Positions 43,179 to 53,209 of a stretch of DNA of 64,000 nucleotides are shown piece by piece. Position numbers and translations under genes: made by a program. The stretch comes from Exophiala sp. HKRS030 (Eukaryota > Ascomycota > Eurotiomycetes > Chaetothyriales > Herpotrichiellaceae), in the NCBI GenBank assembly GCA_023897205.1, contig JAHWDD010000006.1, positions 1,426,001 to 1,490,000 on the forward strand, in the 5' to 3' direction. Under the pieces are notes generated by a model that had not been told where the DNA came from, made no database searches, and saw nothing but the letters and a program-made list of their open reading frames with translations. Position 1 is the stretch's first letter, and each line of letters opens with the position of its first letter.

Positions 43179-45529
43179 ATGAGTGTCTTTTCATATTCAA
43201 CAGCCATGTCTGCGATCCCCACGATGAAAACATCATTGGAACCTGCAAGCCGCAGTCAAAAAGACATCGAATCCTGTCCAGAACAGTCTTCGAGCCACGA
43301 CGAGCATCCATCGATCGAGGATGAAAAACGTGTCAAATTTGACAAAGGGCGAGAAGACGATCACATGTACTCGCAGATACTTGCACAACAAGCTGCCGAA
43401 GCTCCGAAGGAATACTTCTTCAGTTTCCACTACATCTTGACCATGGTCTCCATGTCTTTGGTTGTTGTGTCGACGTACTTTGGCTTCGCAGTTCCTGCCT
43501 CTGTCGTGACCTTTATCAATACGGATATCGGTATGTGATTCCAAGATTCTGTCTTATTTCAATCTCTTCTCACCACTGACAAATCTTCACACAGGACCCA
43601 GCGACAATGCGAGTCTGTTCGCCATCGTCTGGACCATGTGCTGCTCCATCGGGATCATGCTCACCGGTCGACTCTCTGATAAGTTTGGCCGACGATACTT
43701 TGTCCTAACTGCTGGAGGCGCTTCAATAGTGGGTGGTATAGTGGCAGCCACGGCCAGGAACATGAACGTCTTGATCGGCGCAAATGTGAGTAGTCTTTGT
43801 CTGAAATTGTCACGGCATACGTTGCTAACTTTTTCCTGTAGACCATCATTGGCCTCGCCGGTGGTGTCTACTCGTCATTGACTCTATTCTCCGGAGGTAC
43901 GATAAATGATTCATTGTTCACCTAGGTCGCGAATATCAGTTTCTGACTGTCAACAGAGCTCATTCCACACAAGTACAAATTTGTGGGAATGACTTTTGTA
44001 CTTGTTCCAGTCGTCTGCTGTACAGGTCTGGCCGCTTATGTTGGACGGGCCCTAGTCGAGACAAGGAATTGGAGGTGGATCTACTACATTTACTTGATCA
44101 TCACAGGTTAGTTGAGCCCTATTGAGAATACCCCAAGCAGTCGCTAAACTCAAGCAGGCGTGGCATTTCTAATCCAACTGTTTGTGTACCATCCTGCGAA
44201 CTTCCAGCAACTTCATGGGGCCCGCAGGACCCGCATGCAAGAGTTGAGGCGTGTGGACTTTGGTGGCATTGTTCTTATTGTTGTCGGGCTTACCCTGTTC
44301 CTACTCGGTGTCTCCTGGGGGGGAAACCCACGACCGTGGACTTCGGGGCTAGTCCTAGGACTTCTGATTCCTGGGGGAGTCATAGTGGTGGCGTTTCTGT
44401 TTTACGAGGCATATTGTCCGAGTCCGAACCCGTTTGTCGAGATGAGGCTCTTCAAGAACGTTCGAGGATTTGTTTGCCTGAACATCATTTCCATGGCTGG
44501 GGGAGCTCTATATCTCTCTCTTCAGCTCATTTGGCCTCAACGTGAGTGACCAGTCTCATTAACTTGTTGTTTTCCCTCGAACTTACAATAAACCAGAGGT
44601 TGTGGCTGTCTTCTCTCAACAGACAAAGACGTGGCAAGATTCAGCATGGATGAGTGTCTGTCTCCCTACCAACGTTTTAGTACTTGGTATTTTGGGTTCT
44701 AACTATCTGATAGACTGCAGTTGGCTGGGGTGTCTGGGCAGGCATCGTACTGGTGTTCCCATTCATCAACGTGATCAAGCATATACGTCGACAACTTCTC
44801 GTCCTTGCCATCATGGCTGTCGCGTTCATGGCTGCCCTGGCCACCGTCGACAGACACGACAAATCCAAAGCCATTGCGTTCGCCTTCCTTGCAGGCTTCC
44901 CACTCGGATTGCTCGACTCAGGCCTGACAGTCATTGTGCAACTAGATGTGGATGATATGGATCTCGGCATGGCATATGGTGAGGCCAAATCCCTTCTTTG
45001 ATCAGCTTACCTCCGAGTTTTGGAAGCTGATGACCGATTCTTTCTTCTTCTAGCCATTCTTTCGGCTGTTCGCACTGTATCGGGCGCAATCTTCCAAGCA
45101 GTCTTTATTGCCGTTCTGACGTCAAAGTCCAAGTCGGAAATCGCTGCCAGAGTGCCGGCTGCAGTTCTCCAGGCTGGATTACCCCAGTCATCCCTCCCTC
45201 AACTCTTCCAGGCTATCCAAGCTCAAAGCCCGACGGCTGTTGCTGCAGTACCAGGCATGACCACGGCAATATCGACTGCATTGACTGAGAGCATGTCTGA
45301 TGCTTACGCAAAAGCTTTTTCCTTCGTCTACTATTCAGGTGTGGCCGTTGGGGGGACTGCAATCATCGCGTCCCTATTCCTGAAGGACTATGATCAATTC
45401 TTGACCTCGCACACGCCTAGGCAGATCTACAAGAGAAACGAGCAGGCAAAGACCCTCCAAGTAAATGGCGACTCCCTGCCTGTAGAAAGCGCCTCGAAGG
45501 ACGACATAGGGAACGAAAAGAGGGAGTAG
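43179..45529 (+). CDS. MFS transporter, TRI12 (trichothecene efflux pump) family
   Basis: Eight exons (43179-43530, 43595-43785, 43842-43896, 43957-44106, 44158-44541, 44597-44653, 44721-44978, 45054-45529) give 640 residues. A cytosolic N-terminus of about 80 residues is followed by 14 predicted membrane helices. Family features: LTGRLSDKFGRRY between helices 2 and 3, NWRWIYYIYLIITG near helix 6, a WPQQVVAVF segment restored by splicing, and a long Ala/Gln-rich loop before the last helix. TRI12-type carriers export fungal toxins and other organic compounds across the plasma membrane. In the gene set here it could export an intermediate or protect the cell from a substrate. The direction of transport is inferred from the family only. 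Confidence 0.9.
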
Positions 45530-46836
45530 TATGCCTCAAAACACTCATCTGTCTTCACAATTTGTCTGTTGGCACAGACGTACAAGCATGAAGGAGGGAG
45601 AAGCAGGTGCAGTCAAAACCCGGCAGCATTTGGTGTTTGGAGAAGATAATAGAGCCCATATTGAATGAAAAAGTCGACTGACCAGCAACACGTGGAGATG
45701 GAGCAATTTGTCAACACCGCCCCCTCAGGACAGTATAGGTTTCGCCATGAGAATGATAAAAGAAAAAATTACCATTGCAAACTTGCTGGGCCTGTCGACG
45801 TGGCGGATCGGAGAGAACCTCAGACGGAGCTCATCCATGTGAAGAAATTGCAAAAAAAGGGAGCTGAGGCACTTCACATATTTTGAGGTCTTCAACACTG
45901 AAACATCGTCATTGCCCAGAATGCGCTGATAACTGACGATGTTCTCTACATTGTCATAGAGCTCACATTCATCTCGCCGAAAGAGGTTATCAAATTACTC
46001 GCGTACCTTATGAATAATAGCTTACTACTATCGTAAGACAGATGAGCTTCACTTTAAAACGGAAAGGGATGTCCTGACTTTGACAGATTTTTGAACTCAG
46101 TAACATACCCCATAAGAGAAGGACTTAAACACAAATATCTCTATTGCTTACATAGCCTCCTTCAGACAACTGGCGTCATTAAGATTGGTGAGTAGATCCT
46201 TTCAATGGAATAACATATCGACGTATTAATTGATCAATTTTCAAAGCAAATCTACTCCGTAGAATGCTGTGGAATTGCTAGGCAGTTAGGAGCATAGATC
46301 GCACCCTCTCAACGGTGACCACAAAGCTGCAAACAAACGTCAAAGAGAATGAGATCATTAACATTAATGAATTGCATTGGTGACATCCCATCTCAGATGC
46401 TGTTACATTCCTCTCAATACCTGCAACGTTCGCGGGAAAACTACTCAAGATATGCATGCCTTTATACAATCAGACAGCTCCTCTCCTGGTCATGATAAAT
46501 TCAGGTCCATGTAGTCCATGGCAGAAGAAGTCTCCCATTGGGTTGGTAGACTTAGGGCGCGTATGCTCTCGAGCACAACTCTTCCTCCTCCATCCGTGGC
46601 TCCTCTACCTCACACGCATCGTACTGGGAGGGAAACCAGGTACGTTGCACCATTCTCGCCGCCGCACAGCAGCCTTTCTCCGTTCTCGGGTGCGTTTATC
46701 ATGGAAAACTGCAGGCTTCAGCCTTTAAACTCTTCTCATCGTCAGCCCAGATCTTCCTTGTGCCCAAGAGGAGCTAAGCGGTGTCAGATGCTCCTTAGGA
46801 CCTTTGTAACAAGTTGATCCCCAGAAATTCCGTAAG
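45530..46836. other. Intergenic region with possible lost 5' part of the pseudogene
   Basis: About 1.3 kb without a supportable gene. Any 5' exons of the transporter pseudogene that follows should be here, but no sugar-porter N-terminal motif can be read on the plus strand. One TACTCCGTA lies at 46253-46261. Confidence 0.4.
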
Positions 46837-47749
46837 GTGGGAATATATATCGGCTTCGCTTTCTTGATCCTGGCCCAAGCCGCCATTCCCCCCGTTACAC
46901 TGATTGGTCTCATCTTCATTCCCGAATCGCCACGATCCTTGGTGTCAAAGGACCGCCATGAAGAGGCTCGTGAGATACTGATCCAACATAATGCCGGTGG
47001 AGACGCCATATCTCCCATCGTCGATTTTGAAATGGCCGAGATCCAAACTACCATTCAAATGGAGAAGGAGGCCCATCAAACAACCAGCTACATGGACATG
47101 GTCAAGACACCAGGAAACCGTCACCGCCTCTTCATCTCGGTGACGCTTGGCTTTTTCGCATAGTGGAACGGTGTGGGTGTGGTTTCCTACTACCTGGTAC
47201 TGGAATCGCTGTCATTCCATTCCTCTTTATGTACTACGGATCCTATGACATTGCTTTGTAGGTGATTCCTCTACTTTCTCAAGACTATTTCGGGAATGCT
47301 AACAAATTCATCTTTAGCACTCCTCTAGTCATCTCATACACTTGCGAGATCTGACTCTACCGCCTCCGTGCTCGAGGATTGACCGTCTGCTCCGTCTCGA
47401 CCATGCTGGCGCTGTTCTTCAACATCTTTGTCAACCCCATCGCACTCGGAAACTTTGGGTGGAAATACTACATCGTTTTCGTCGCTTTGCTGATCATCAT
47501 CTCTTTGACCGCGTGGTTCTTTTGTCCCGAGACCAAGGTTACACTTTGGAGGAAATGGCCGTCATTTCCGACGGCGATCGAGCAGAGGTTCCAGAAGTCA
47601 CCGACACCGCACGCAAGGTTGCAGCAGCCACAGGAATTGGCCAAGACTGGACTCGAGATGGCGCATATCGAAATTTTGCACATGCCGAGCCATGGCTGGT
47701 AGAGAGAAGTGACAGAGAGTACTCTCCCAATCTAGATCCAGGTGTATAG
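46837..47749 (+). pseudogene. Broken sugar-porter MFS transporter
   Basis: The plus strand encodes recognisable sugar-porter segments in the correct order: AAIPPVTLIGLIFIPESPRS, a KDRHEEA loop, the LGFFA/WNGVGVVSYYL helix, YDIAF, a TPLVISYTCEI strand, LYRLRARG, IALGNFGWKYY, CPETK and LEEM. At least four lesions are visible: a TAG at 47161-47163 where the family has Gln (FFAQW); a deletion after SYYLV near 47205 that removes about 100 residues (helices 7-9); a TGA at 47352-47354; and a one-base frameshift near 47536 splitting CPETK from YTLEEM. The 5' end up to the PESPR loop is also missing. It cannot give a working carrier. Confidence 0.85.
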
Positions 47750-47959
47750 CAAGACCACACAGGGCGCTTCGACGCACGGTAACGATACTACTAGTAGTTT
47801 TAATTCCTTACAGAACTTACTAGTGCTTTCGTTCCATCGTCTTATCCAACTACCTATCATTAGGAGTCTAAATTCATACGATTACGGACTTGAGGCTCCT
47901 GTAATAAAACAAGTCCGCGCCACTTCCATTATTATTAGTACTCGCACAATACGGAGACC

Positions 47960-47995
47960 ACAGCCTTGTTCAGCCTTGTTCAGCCTTGTCCAGCA
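47960..47995. repeat. Short tandem repeat, CAGCCTTGTT unit
   Basis: A 10-base unit repeated about three and a half times in the gap between the pseudogene and the RGG-protein gene. It lies in the likely promoter or 5' UTR of the latter. Confidence 0.7.
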
Positions 47996-48154
47996 TCGTC
48001 AGCCAAGAAATGCGGAGTCAATGGTGATGGACCCAAACAACGTACAAACTCCAATACCTTAAAGTACTGTACGAGTACAACGACTCTGCTGGACCTTCAC
48101 CTGTTTTAGTTTGATCCATACCCTTGTTTGCTAAAGGTATCCTGGGCTCTCAAC

Positions 48155-49495
48155 ATGGAGGAATTCTCTCAATCCCGTGGCGATGACGACCTCTTCGATG
48201 ACGAGATTGTCCCCTTCGAGAACGACCCTACACCAGAACAAGTCGCAGTCCAGCTCGATCAAGTCTCGCTAGACCCGACTCCGACTCCTCCTCCGCCACC
48301 ACCAGCAGTCGATCAAAAGTCCACTTCTGCCCCTTCGACTGCGCCAGCTGCTGCTCCTGCCCCTGCGCCTGGGAATAACAATTTCCCGGGCTTTAGAGAC
48401 AGCAAGCCACGAGGAAGAGGTGGACGAGGTGCTGCACCTCGAGGCGGCGGGCAACAGTCTAGAGGCGGGCTCTCAGACTCCAAATGGGCTCCGAAACCAG
48501 CAAAGCAGGCAGACACATCCACCACCCGAAGAAGGGATCCCGAGACGACTCCCGAGGTACAAACGGAGACCACAACCACACTCACCACCTCCGCCCCTGC
48601 CTCTGGCTCTGGCACCGAAGCCCACGAGCCAGAGCCCCCGGCGCAGACAGAAGGAGGGGATGAGTCTGCGCCCACGACCGCGGCCCCGAATGCACCATCC
48701 GCGCCGGCGAACGCTCGCCCGCCTGCGGTGCGTGGCGATCGATCAGCCACAGGGGGCACGCGCAAGCCCAAACTCACCGAGGAAGAACTAAGCGCCAAAC
48801 TCGCCGCCGCGAAGGAACGGTCACAGAATCTGGCGGCCGCACACGCGCGGGCACAAGCCGACGCCGCGAATTTCGAAGAACGAGAGCGCATTGCCCAGCA
48901 GAAGCGGGAAAAGGACCGAATAGAGCGCAAGGTCATGGACAACGAGCGCGAAAAAAACCGACAGCGCAAAATGGCCGTCATGGGTGGCCGGGAGTGGGAC
49001 GCCGGCAAGAACGAAGACGACTTCAACAACAAGTTCAACGGCCGTGGCGGAGCGGCGGGCAGAAGGGGTTATCAGGGCACCATGACGCCCGAGCAACAGT
49101 ACCAAGCCGAGCAGGACGACCTGAGACAGTACGAGTGGCACGGAGACCGAGCTCGCGGGGGTGGTGGGCGCGGACGCGCCCGCGGGGGACGTGGTGCTGG
49201 TGGTGGTCGTGGAAGAGGAGGCGGTGCTCGAGGAGGATGGGGAGGAGGGGAGAATGGTGCTGCTCCTCCGCCTGATCTGGCTGCTGATGCGGATTTCCCT
49301 GCCTTACCTACTACCACCGTCGCACCAGACTCTGAAAACAAAACATCCGATGGGACACCTATGACCAAACCGAAGATGTCGAGGTGGGATAGCGGGACAT
49401 TATCACCTTCGGGCGACGGCGGCGGTGGGGGAAGTTGGGCTGAACAGGTCGAGTCAAGCGAGGCCGACAAGATCGAGAACACGGTGAAGACGTAG
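48155..49495 (+). CDS. RGG-rich putative RNA-binding protein
   Basis: A single-exon, 446-residue protein; the ATG at 48155 is the first in frame. It is almost wholly low-complexity: an acidic start (DDDLFDDEIVPFEND), a Pro/Ala run near 50-80, an RGG block (PRGRGGRGAAPRGGG) near 88-105, a Thr/Ala/Pro-rich middle, a charged helical segment rich in Glu, Lys and Arg (about 220-285), a second, longer RGG box near 325-380, and a DADFPALPT motif followed by a Trp-containing C-terminus. RGG boxes bind RNA; FPALP-like motifs occur in several translation and mRNP proteins. It is not a family I can name. Probably an mRNP or translation-related protein. Confidence 0.8.
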   Translation: MEEFSQSRGDDDLFDDEIVPFENDPTPEQVAVQLDQVSLDPTPTPPPPPPAVDQKSTSAPSTAPAAAPAPAPGNNNFPGFRDSKPRGRGGRGAAPRGGGQQSRGGLSDSKWAPKPAKQADTSTTRRRDPETTPEVQTETTTTLTTSAPASGSGTEAHEPEPPAQTEGGDESAPTTAAPNAPSAPANARPPAVRGDRSATGGTRKPKLTEEELSAKLAAAKERSQNLAAAHARAQADAANFEERERIAQQKREKDRIERKVMDNEREKNRQRKMAVMGGREWDAGKNEDDFNNKFNGRGGAAGRRGYQGTMTPEQQYQAEQDDLRQYEWHGDRARGGGGRGRARGGRGAGGGRGRGGGARGGWGGGENGAAPPPDLAADADFPALPTTTVAPDSENKTSDGTPMTKPKMSRWDSGTLSPSGDGGGGGSWAEQVESSEADKIENTVKT

Positions 49496-50024
49496 AGGAT
49501 GGGCCAACAATGTTCTCTTTCTGATGTGTCAAATGTGCAATGTTGGGCAGGGCTTCTCTGTTTGATTCATTTTGGTATGTCACGGGCCATTGAAGCGTTC
49601 AAGCGTTTGGATTCTTTGTGGGATGACGGTAAGTGGGCATGGAAAGAAAGAAAAGGGTTTCTCTTGTATACCAAGGTCTGTGGGTATCAACTTTTGCATG
49701 TATCCTTCCTTGACCACATGCTATTCCGTAAAACCAAAACAAGTACGAATGGACCACATTGCCACTCCGCCACCCATGTCCATTCCCCCATGATCTGAAC
49801 GCCATCGCTATGTCAAATTTCCGAAAGTACATGTTCCTCACTCGGAGGGTTCGCTCTTGTTGAGCAGCAGAGGAGTTGGCGTCGCTGGAGTGCCTCGACA
49901 TGCCTGTCATGGTATATTCGATTTGAAGATCAGAGCACCTTCCGTCGCGTGCCCGGGAGATAAAACCGTTTCGATGAAAAGCTGAGCCAGAGGGATTCGA
50001 TGCTGATGCATCCCGATCGCGGCG
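49496..50024. other. Gap between convergent RGG-protein and LUC7 genes
   Basis: About 530 bp holding the two 3' UTRs. The short frames on both strands have no domain character. Confidence 0.4.
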
Positions 50025-50906
50025 CTACCACCGTCCTCTTCCTCGTCGTCCATACCCGCCGCCACCTCCTCGATAACCACCACCACCCCGGCCGCCGTAT
50101 CCTCCGCGACCCCAGCCACCGCCATCTCCGTAACCCCCGTCGTCGTAGCCTCTCGGGCCGGAAGGATTGTTGTCCTCCGGTCGCGACGGCGGAGGTCGTC
50201 CCTTCAATTCCTTCTGCAGTTGCTCGTACGTCCTCCGCATCTGGGCGTAACCAAGATGCATTTTTCCGTAAAAGTGATCCGCGAGCCGCCGGTCGTTGTC
50301 CAGTCTTGACAAGTACGCACCGCAAACGTCACAGACTTGAAGCTTCTGGTGTCCCGACGGTCCACTCGTATCCGAGAGCGCCTTCAAGTCTCTCTCCGCC
50401 TGCTCTTTGGCAACCTTTGCGGTCCGTACTTTGTAGAATTCCGAGCAAGCCAACGACACCGACCCCATCTCTGCCAGGCAACTGACCTCCAGAAGGCCCG
50501 TGTTGATCGTCTTGGTCAGGTCCGATATCGTCTTGAGCAAGTTGTTCGTCTGTCTGATCTCATCCGGCGTTTTCTCGAGCCTCCTCTGCGCCTGGTCGAT
50601 CCTCCGGTTGCATTCGTCGATGTACTTTTGCATATCTCGTAGGTAATCGTATTCAAACCCATATTTCTGCTTCTCCGCGGCTGACAGCCCTTCATACTCA
50701 ATCTTCAAATTTTCTGGATGCGTCTTGGGACAGGCACCAAGGTCTTGCTTCGTGTTCGTAAACAGGTCGTGAGGACATGTGCCCACGAGATAGGACCGGC
50801 ATACGTTCGGCGATGTCAGGGTGAGGTTTGCCGTTCTTGAGGAGGATGCGCCCATGAACTGGTCACCCATTAGCTGCTCGAGCAGCTTGCGCTGTTCGGC
50901 GGCCAT
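50025..50906 (-). CDS. LUC7: LUC7 family U1 snRNP protein
   Basis: A single-exon, 293-residue protein. It begins MAAEQRKLLEQLMG, the conserved LUC7 start (LD.LMG). The first zinc finger is CCCH-like (CRSYLVGTCPHDLF...CPKTH, about 36-63); a coiled-coil region follows (about 80-150), then the second zinc finger CDVCGAYLSRLDND...H..GKMH near 194-221. The C-terminus is a Gly/Arg/Tyr-rich RGG tail of about 55 residues. LUC7 is a U1 snRNP component that helps to select 5' splice sites in the nucleus. Strongly conserved across fungi. Confidence 0.93.
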   Translation of the reverse strand: MAAEQRKLLEQLMGDQFMGASSSRTANLTLTSPNVCRSYLVGTCPHDLFTNTKQDLGACPKTHPENLKIEYEGLSAAEKQKYGFEYDYLRDMQKYIDECNRRIDQAQRRLEKTPDEIRQTNNLLKTISDLTKTINTGLLEVSCLAEMGSVSLACSEFYKVRTAKVAKEQAERDLKALSDTSGPSGHQKLQVCDVCGAYLSRLDNDRRLADHFYGKMHLGYAQMRRTYEQLQKELKGRPPPSRPEDNNPSGPRGYDDGGYGDGGGWGRGGYGGRGGGGYRGGGGGYGRRGRGRW

Positions 50907-51279
50907 GTTTGGAGTCGGTTCGTAAGTCTATGATTTTAGGAATAGATGGTCCGAGTCTCAGCCTTGAAAATCTAGGTGGCGACGGTAATGGTGCAAGTAA
51001 GTATGTTACCTTGTCTAGGCAGCGAGAAAAGAATGCGGTGGTGTTGGTGATGGTGATGGTGGTTGTTGGCCGCAAATGAAGAAAGCGAATAGGCGGGATG
51101 CGCTCAGTGCGTCGACGCTAAATCCATTTTAGTCGTTTAAGACTGCGCGCTCGACTTTCTAGAACAAAGTGTCGTCTTCTCAATACGCAGTACATTGACG
51201 GACGCCCTTTAACATTTAAGCGTCGACACATAACACGATACTTATGTTATGAAACAGACTGCTATGAAATGACGCTGGC
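50907..51279. promoter_or_regulatory. Divergent promoter, LUC7 / GPI16
   Basis: A 373-bp region between two divergent start codons. A GGTGATG-type simple repeat lies at about 51041-51066. Confidence 0.5.
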
Positions 51280-53061
51280 ATGTCCCGCTCTCTTTTTGTT
51301 CTTCTCAATGTCGTTCTCCTTGCCCTGAGAGCTGCCGCTTCCGACTACTATGAACGACTGACCCTGACACCCCTTCCCCTTGGATCTCTCCTCGCATCTT
51401 TCGATTTCCGCAGCAATGACACCGCAACAGACTATGAGTCGCAGAACTTCCGATATGTACCTCGCTCGTTGGGTCAAGCTTTGAGACATGCGGATACAGA
51501 GGAGTTGCATCTGAGGTTCACAACAGGCAGATGGGAGCCAGATTCCTGGGGTTCTCGTCCGTGGGATGGAACCAAAGAAGGCGGCACAGGCGTCGAATTG
51601 TGGGCTTGGATAAACGCAGAGACTGAAGAAGAGGCTTTTGAGAAATGGATGACATTGACACAGTCTTTGTCTGGTTTGTTCTGCGCCTCTCTAAACTTCA
51701 TCGATTCTACAAGAACAACACGGCCGGTACTGTCATTCCAGTCGCAAGGGGCGTTCAAGACCCAAAGCAATGGCGCTCACTTCCTCCATGGTGTACTCCC
51801 TGGTGAGGTTGTCTGTACGGAGAATCTGACTCCATTCTTGAAACTGTTACCCTGCAAAGGAAAGGCCGGAATCTCAAGTCTTCTCGATGGACACAAAGTC
51901 TTCGATGCATCGTGGCAAAGCATGTCCATCGATGTCCGACCAAAATGTCCACCAGGCTCTACTGATTGTCAGATTGAGATCAGCCAAACTATCGACGTCG
52001 TTCTCGACATTGAACGGTCTAAGAGACCCAGAGATAACCCAATCCCGCGCCCTATACCGATTGAAGAACTCGTCTGTGATGAAACCAAACCGTACCATTC
52101 GCAGGATTCCTGCTACCCGAAGGATATGACGGATGAGATGGCCTGGTCTTTGAGTGATGTATTTGGACGTGTCATGGCCGGATCATGTCCTTTGACAGAA
52201 GAAACAATCCCCTCAGTGTGCATGAACGTGCCCCATGAACGCATGGTTCAAGCGACCCCGGGAGTTATCGAGCTGAAGTCTGGATCTGGTCCATTTGAGT
52301 CTCGATGCTACGAGTTGGCGCCAAACGAAGCGTTCAATCTTGAACTACTCCAGCAGAGCGTGGATGTCAAGCCCGATTTAGGTCACGAGCTGCTTCGCGC
52401 CGAACGGACGATCACGGGTCATGGTGCGGCTCGAGGCGGCATGCGGACGATATTCACCAATCCTTCGTCAACAGAGTCGGTTGAATTTGTCTACTTTGAG
52501 AGCTTACCATGGTTCATGCGACCTTTCATGCACACACTGCAAGCACAGATCACCACCCCGGGCGCTGGAGCAGAAAGCGCAATTATCACAGACATGTACT
52601 ATCGCCCAGCCATTGACAGGAAAAGAGGAACCCAACTCGAGCTTGTCATGTCCGTCCCACCTGCAAGCACGGTGATGCTTACCTATGAGTTCGAAAAGGC
52701 GATACTTCGATATACCGAGTATCCTCCTGATGCAAACAGAGGCTTCAATGTTGCACCGGCTGTGATAAGAGTCTTGAACGAGGTTGACACCACCGGAGCT
52801 CCAAAGGACGTGTACATTCGGACAACGAGTCTACTTCTGCCGCTGCCGACCCCTGATTTCAGCATGCCGTATAACGTCATCATCTTGACAAGCACGGTCA
52901 TGGCTCTTGCTTTTGGAAGTATTTACAATCTGATGGTCAGACGTTTCGTCGGCGCGGACGAGGTTGGCGACACCAAGATTAGGGGACTGATTAAGAAGAT
53001 CTCAGGTGCAGCTGCCGGCTTGAAGAGTAAATTGACCGGAGACCACCAAAAAGTAGAATAA
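51280..53061 (+). CDS. GPI16: GPI transamidase subunit Gpi16 (PIG-T)
   Basis: A single-exon, 593-residue protein. Signal peptide at residues 1-21 (MSRSLFVLLNVVLLALRAAA), then the family's typical start DYYERLTLTPLPLGSLLASF. A long luminal domain contains conserved features such as RQ/GRWE-type segments (TTGRWEPDSWG) and several cysteines, one of which links Gpi16 to the catalytic Gpi8 subunit in characterised homologues. One membrane helix lies near the C-terminus (YNVIILTSTVMALAFGSIYNL, about 530-550) with a short basic cytosolic tail. The complex attaches GPI anchors to proteins in the ER. Normal length for the family. Confidence 0.93.
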   Translation: MSRSLFVLLNVVLLALRAAASDYYERLTLTPLPLGSLLASFDFRSNDTATDYESQNFRYVPRSLGQALRHADTEELHLRFTTGRWEPDSWGSRPWDGTKEGGTGVELWAWINAETEEEAFEKWMTLTQSLSGLFCASLNFIDSTRTTRPVLSFQSQGAFKTQSNGAHFLHGVLPGEVVCTENLTPFLKLLPCKGKAGISSLLDGHKVFDASWQSMSIDVRPKCPPGSTDCQIEISQTIDVVLDIERSKRPRDNPIPRPIPIEELVCDETKPYHSQDSCYPKDMTDEMAWSLSDVFGRVMAGSCPLTEETIPSVCMNVPHERMVQATPGVIELKSGSGPFESRCYELAPNEAFNLELLQQSVDVKPDLGHELLRAERTITGHGAARGGMRTIFTNPSSTESVEFVYFESLPWFMRPFMHTLQAQITTPGAGAESAIITDMYYRPAIDRKRGTQLELVMSVPPASTVMLTYEFEKAILRYTEYPPDANRGFNVAPAVIRVLNEVDTTGAPKDVYIRTTSLLLPLPTPDFSMPYNVIILTSTVMALAFGSIYNLMVRRFVGADEVGDTKIRGLIKKISGAAAGLKSKLTGDHQKVE

Positions 53062-53209
53062 GGGATCAGATAGAAAATTAAATCTTCTCCTGTGCCGCTT
53101 TGGTCAAAGATACCGCTTCACATTGGTGTGGGGGTTGTGATGAAGTGTATGTTCAGTTCTGTTCCACTGGCAACTTGACACAAGCTATACAGGCATATCT
53201 ACAACGAAT
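53062..53209. other. Short gap between convergent genes
   Basis: 148 bp between the GPI16 stop and the 3' end of the Zn2Cys6 gene. Nothing seen. Confidence 0.5.

Noticed and set aside
18097..45529. Reading the metabolic run as a classical secondary-metabolite cluster
   Set aside because: No PKS, NRPS, terpene cyclase, prenyltransferase or other backbone enzyme is seen anywhere in the window; a catabolic or tailoring role fits better, although a backbone gene at another locus cannot be excluded.
48313..49038. 241-codon antisense frame in the RGG-protein gene
   Set aside because: Low-complexity mirror of the Ala/Pro/Thr-rich sense frame; no start context or domain.
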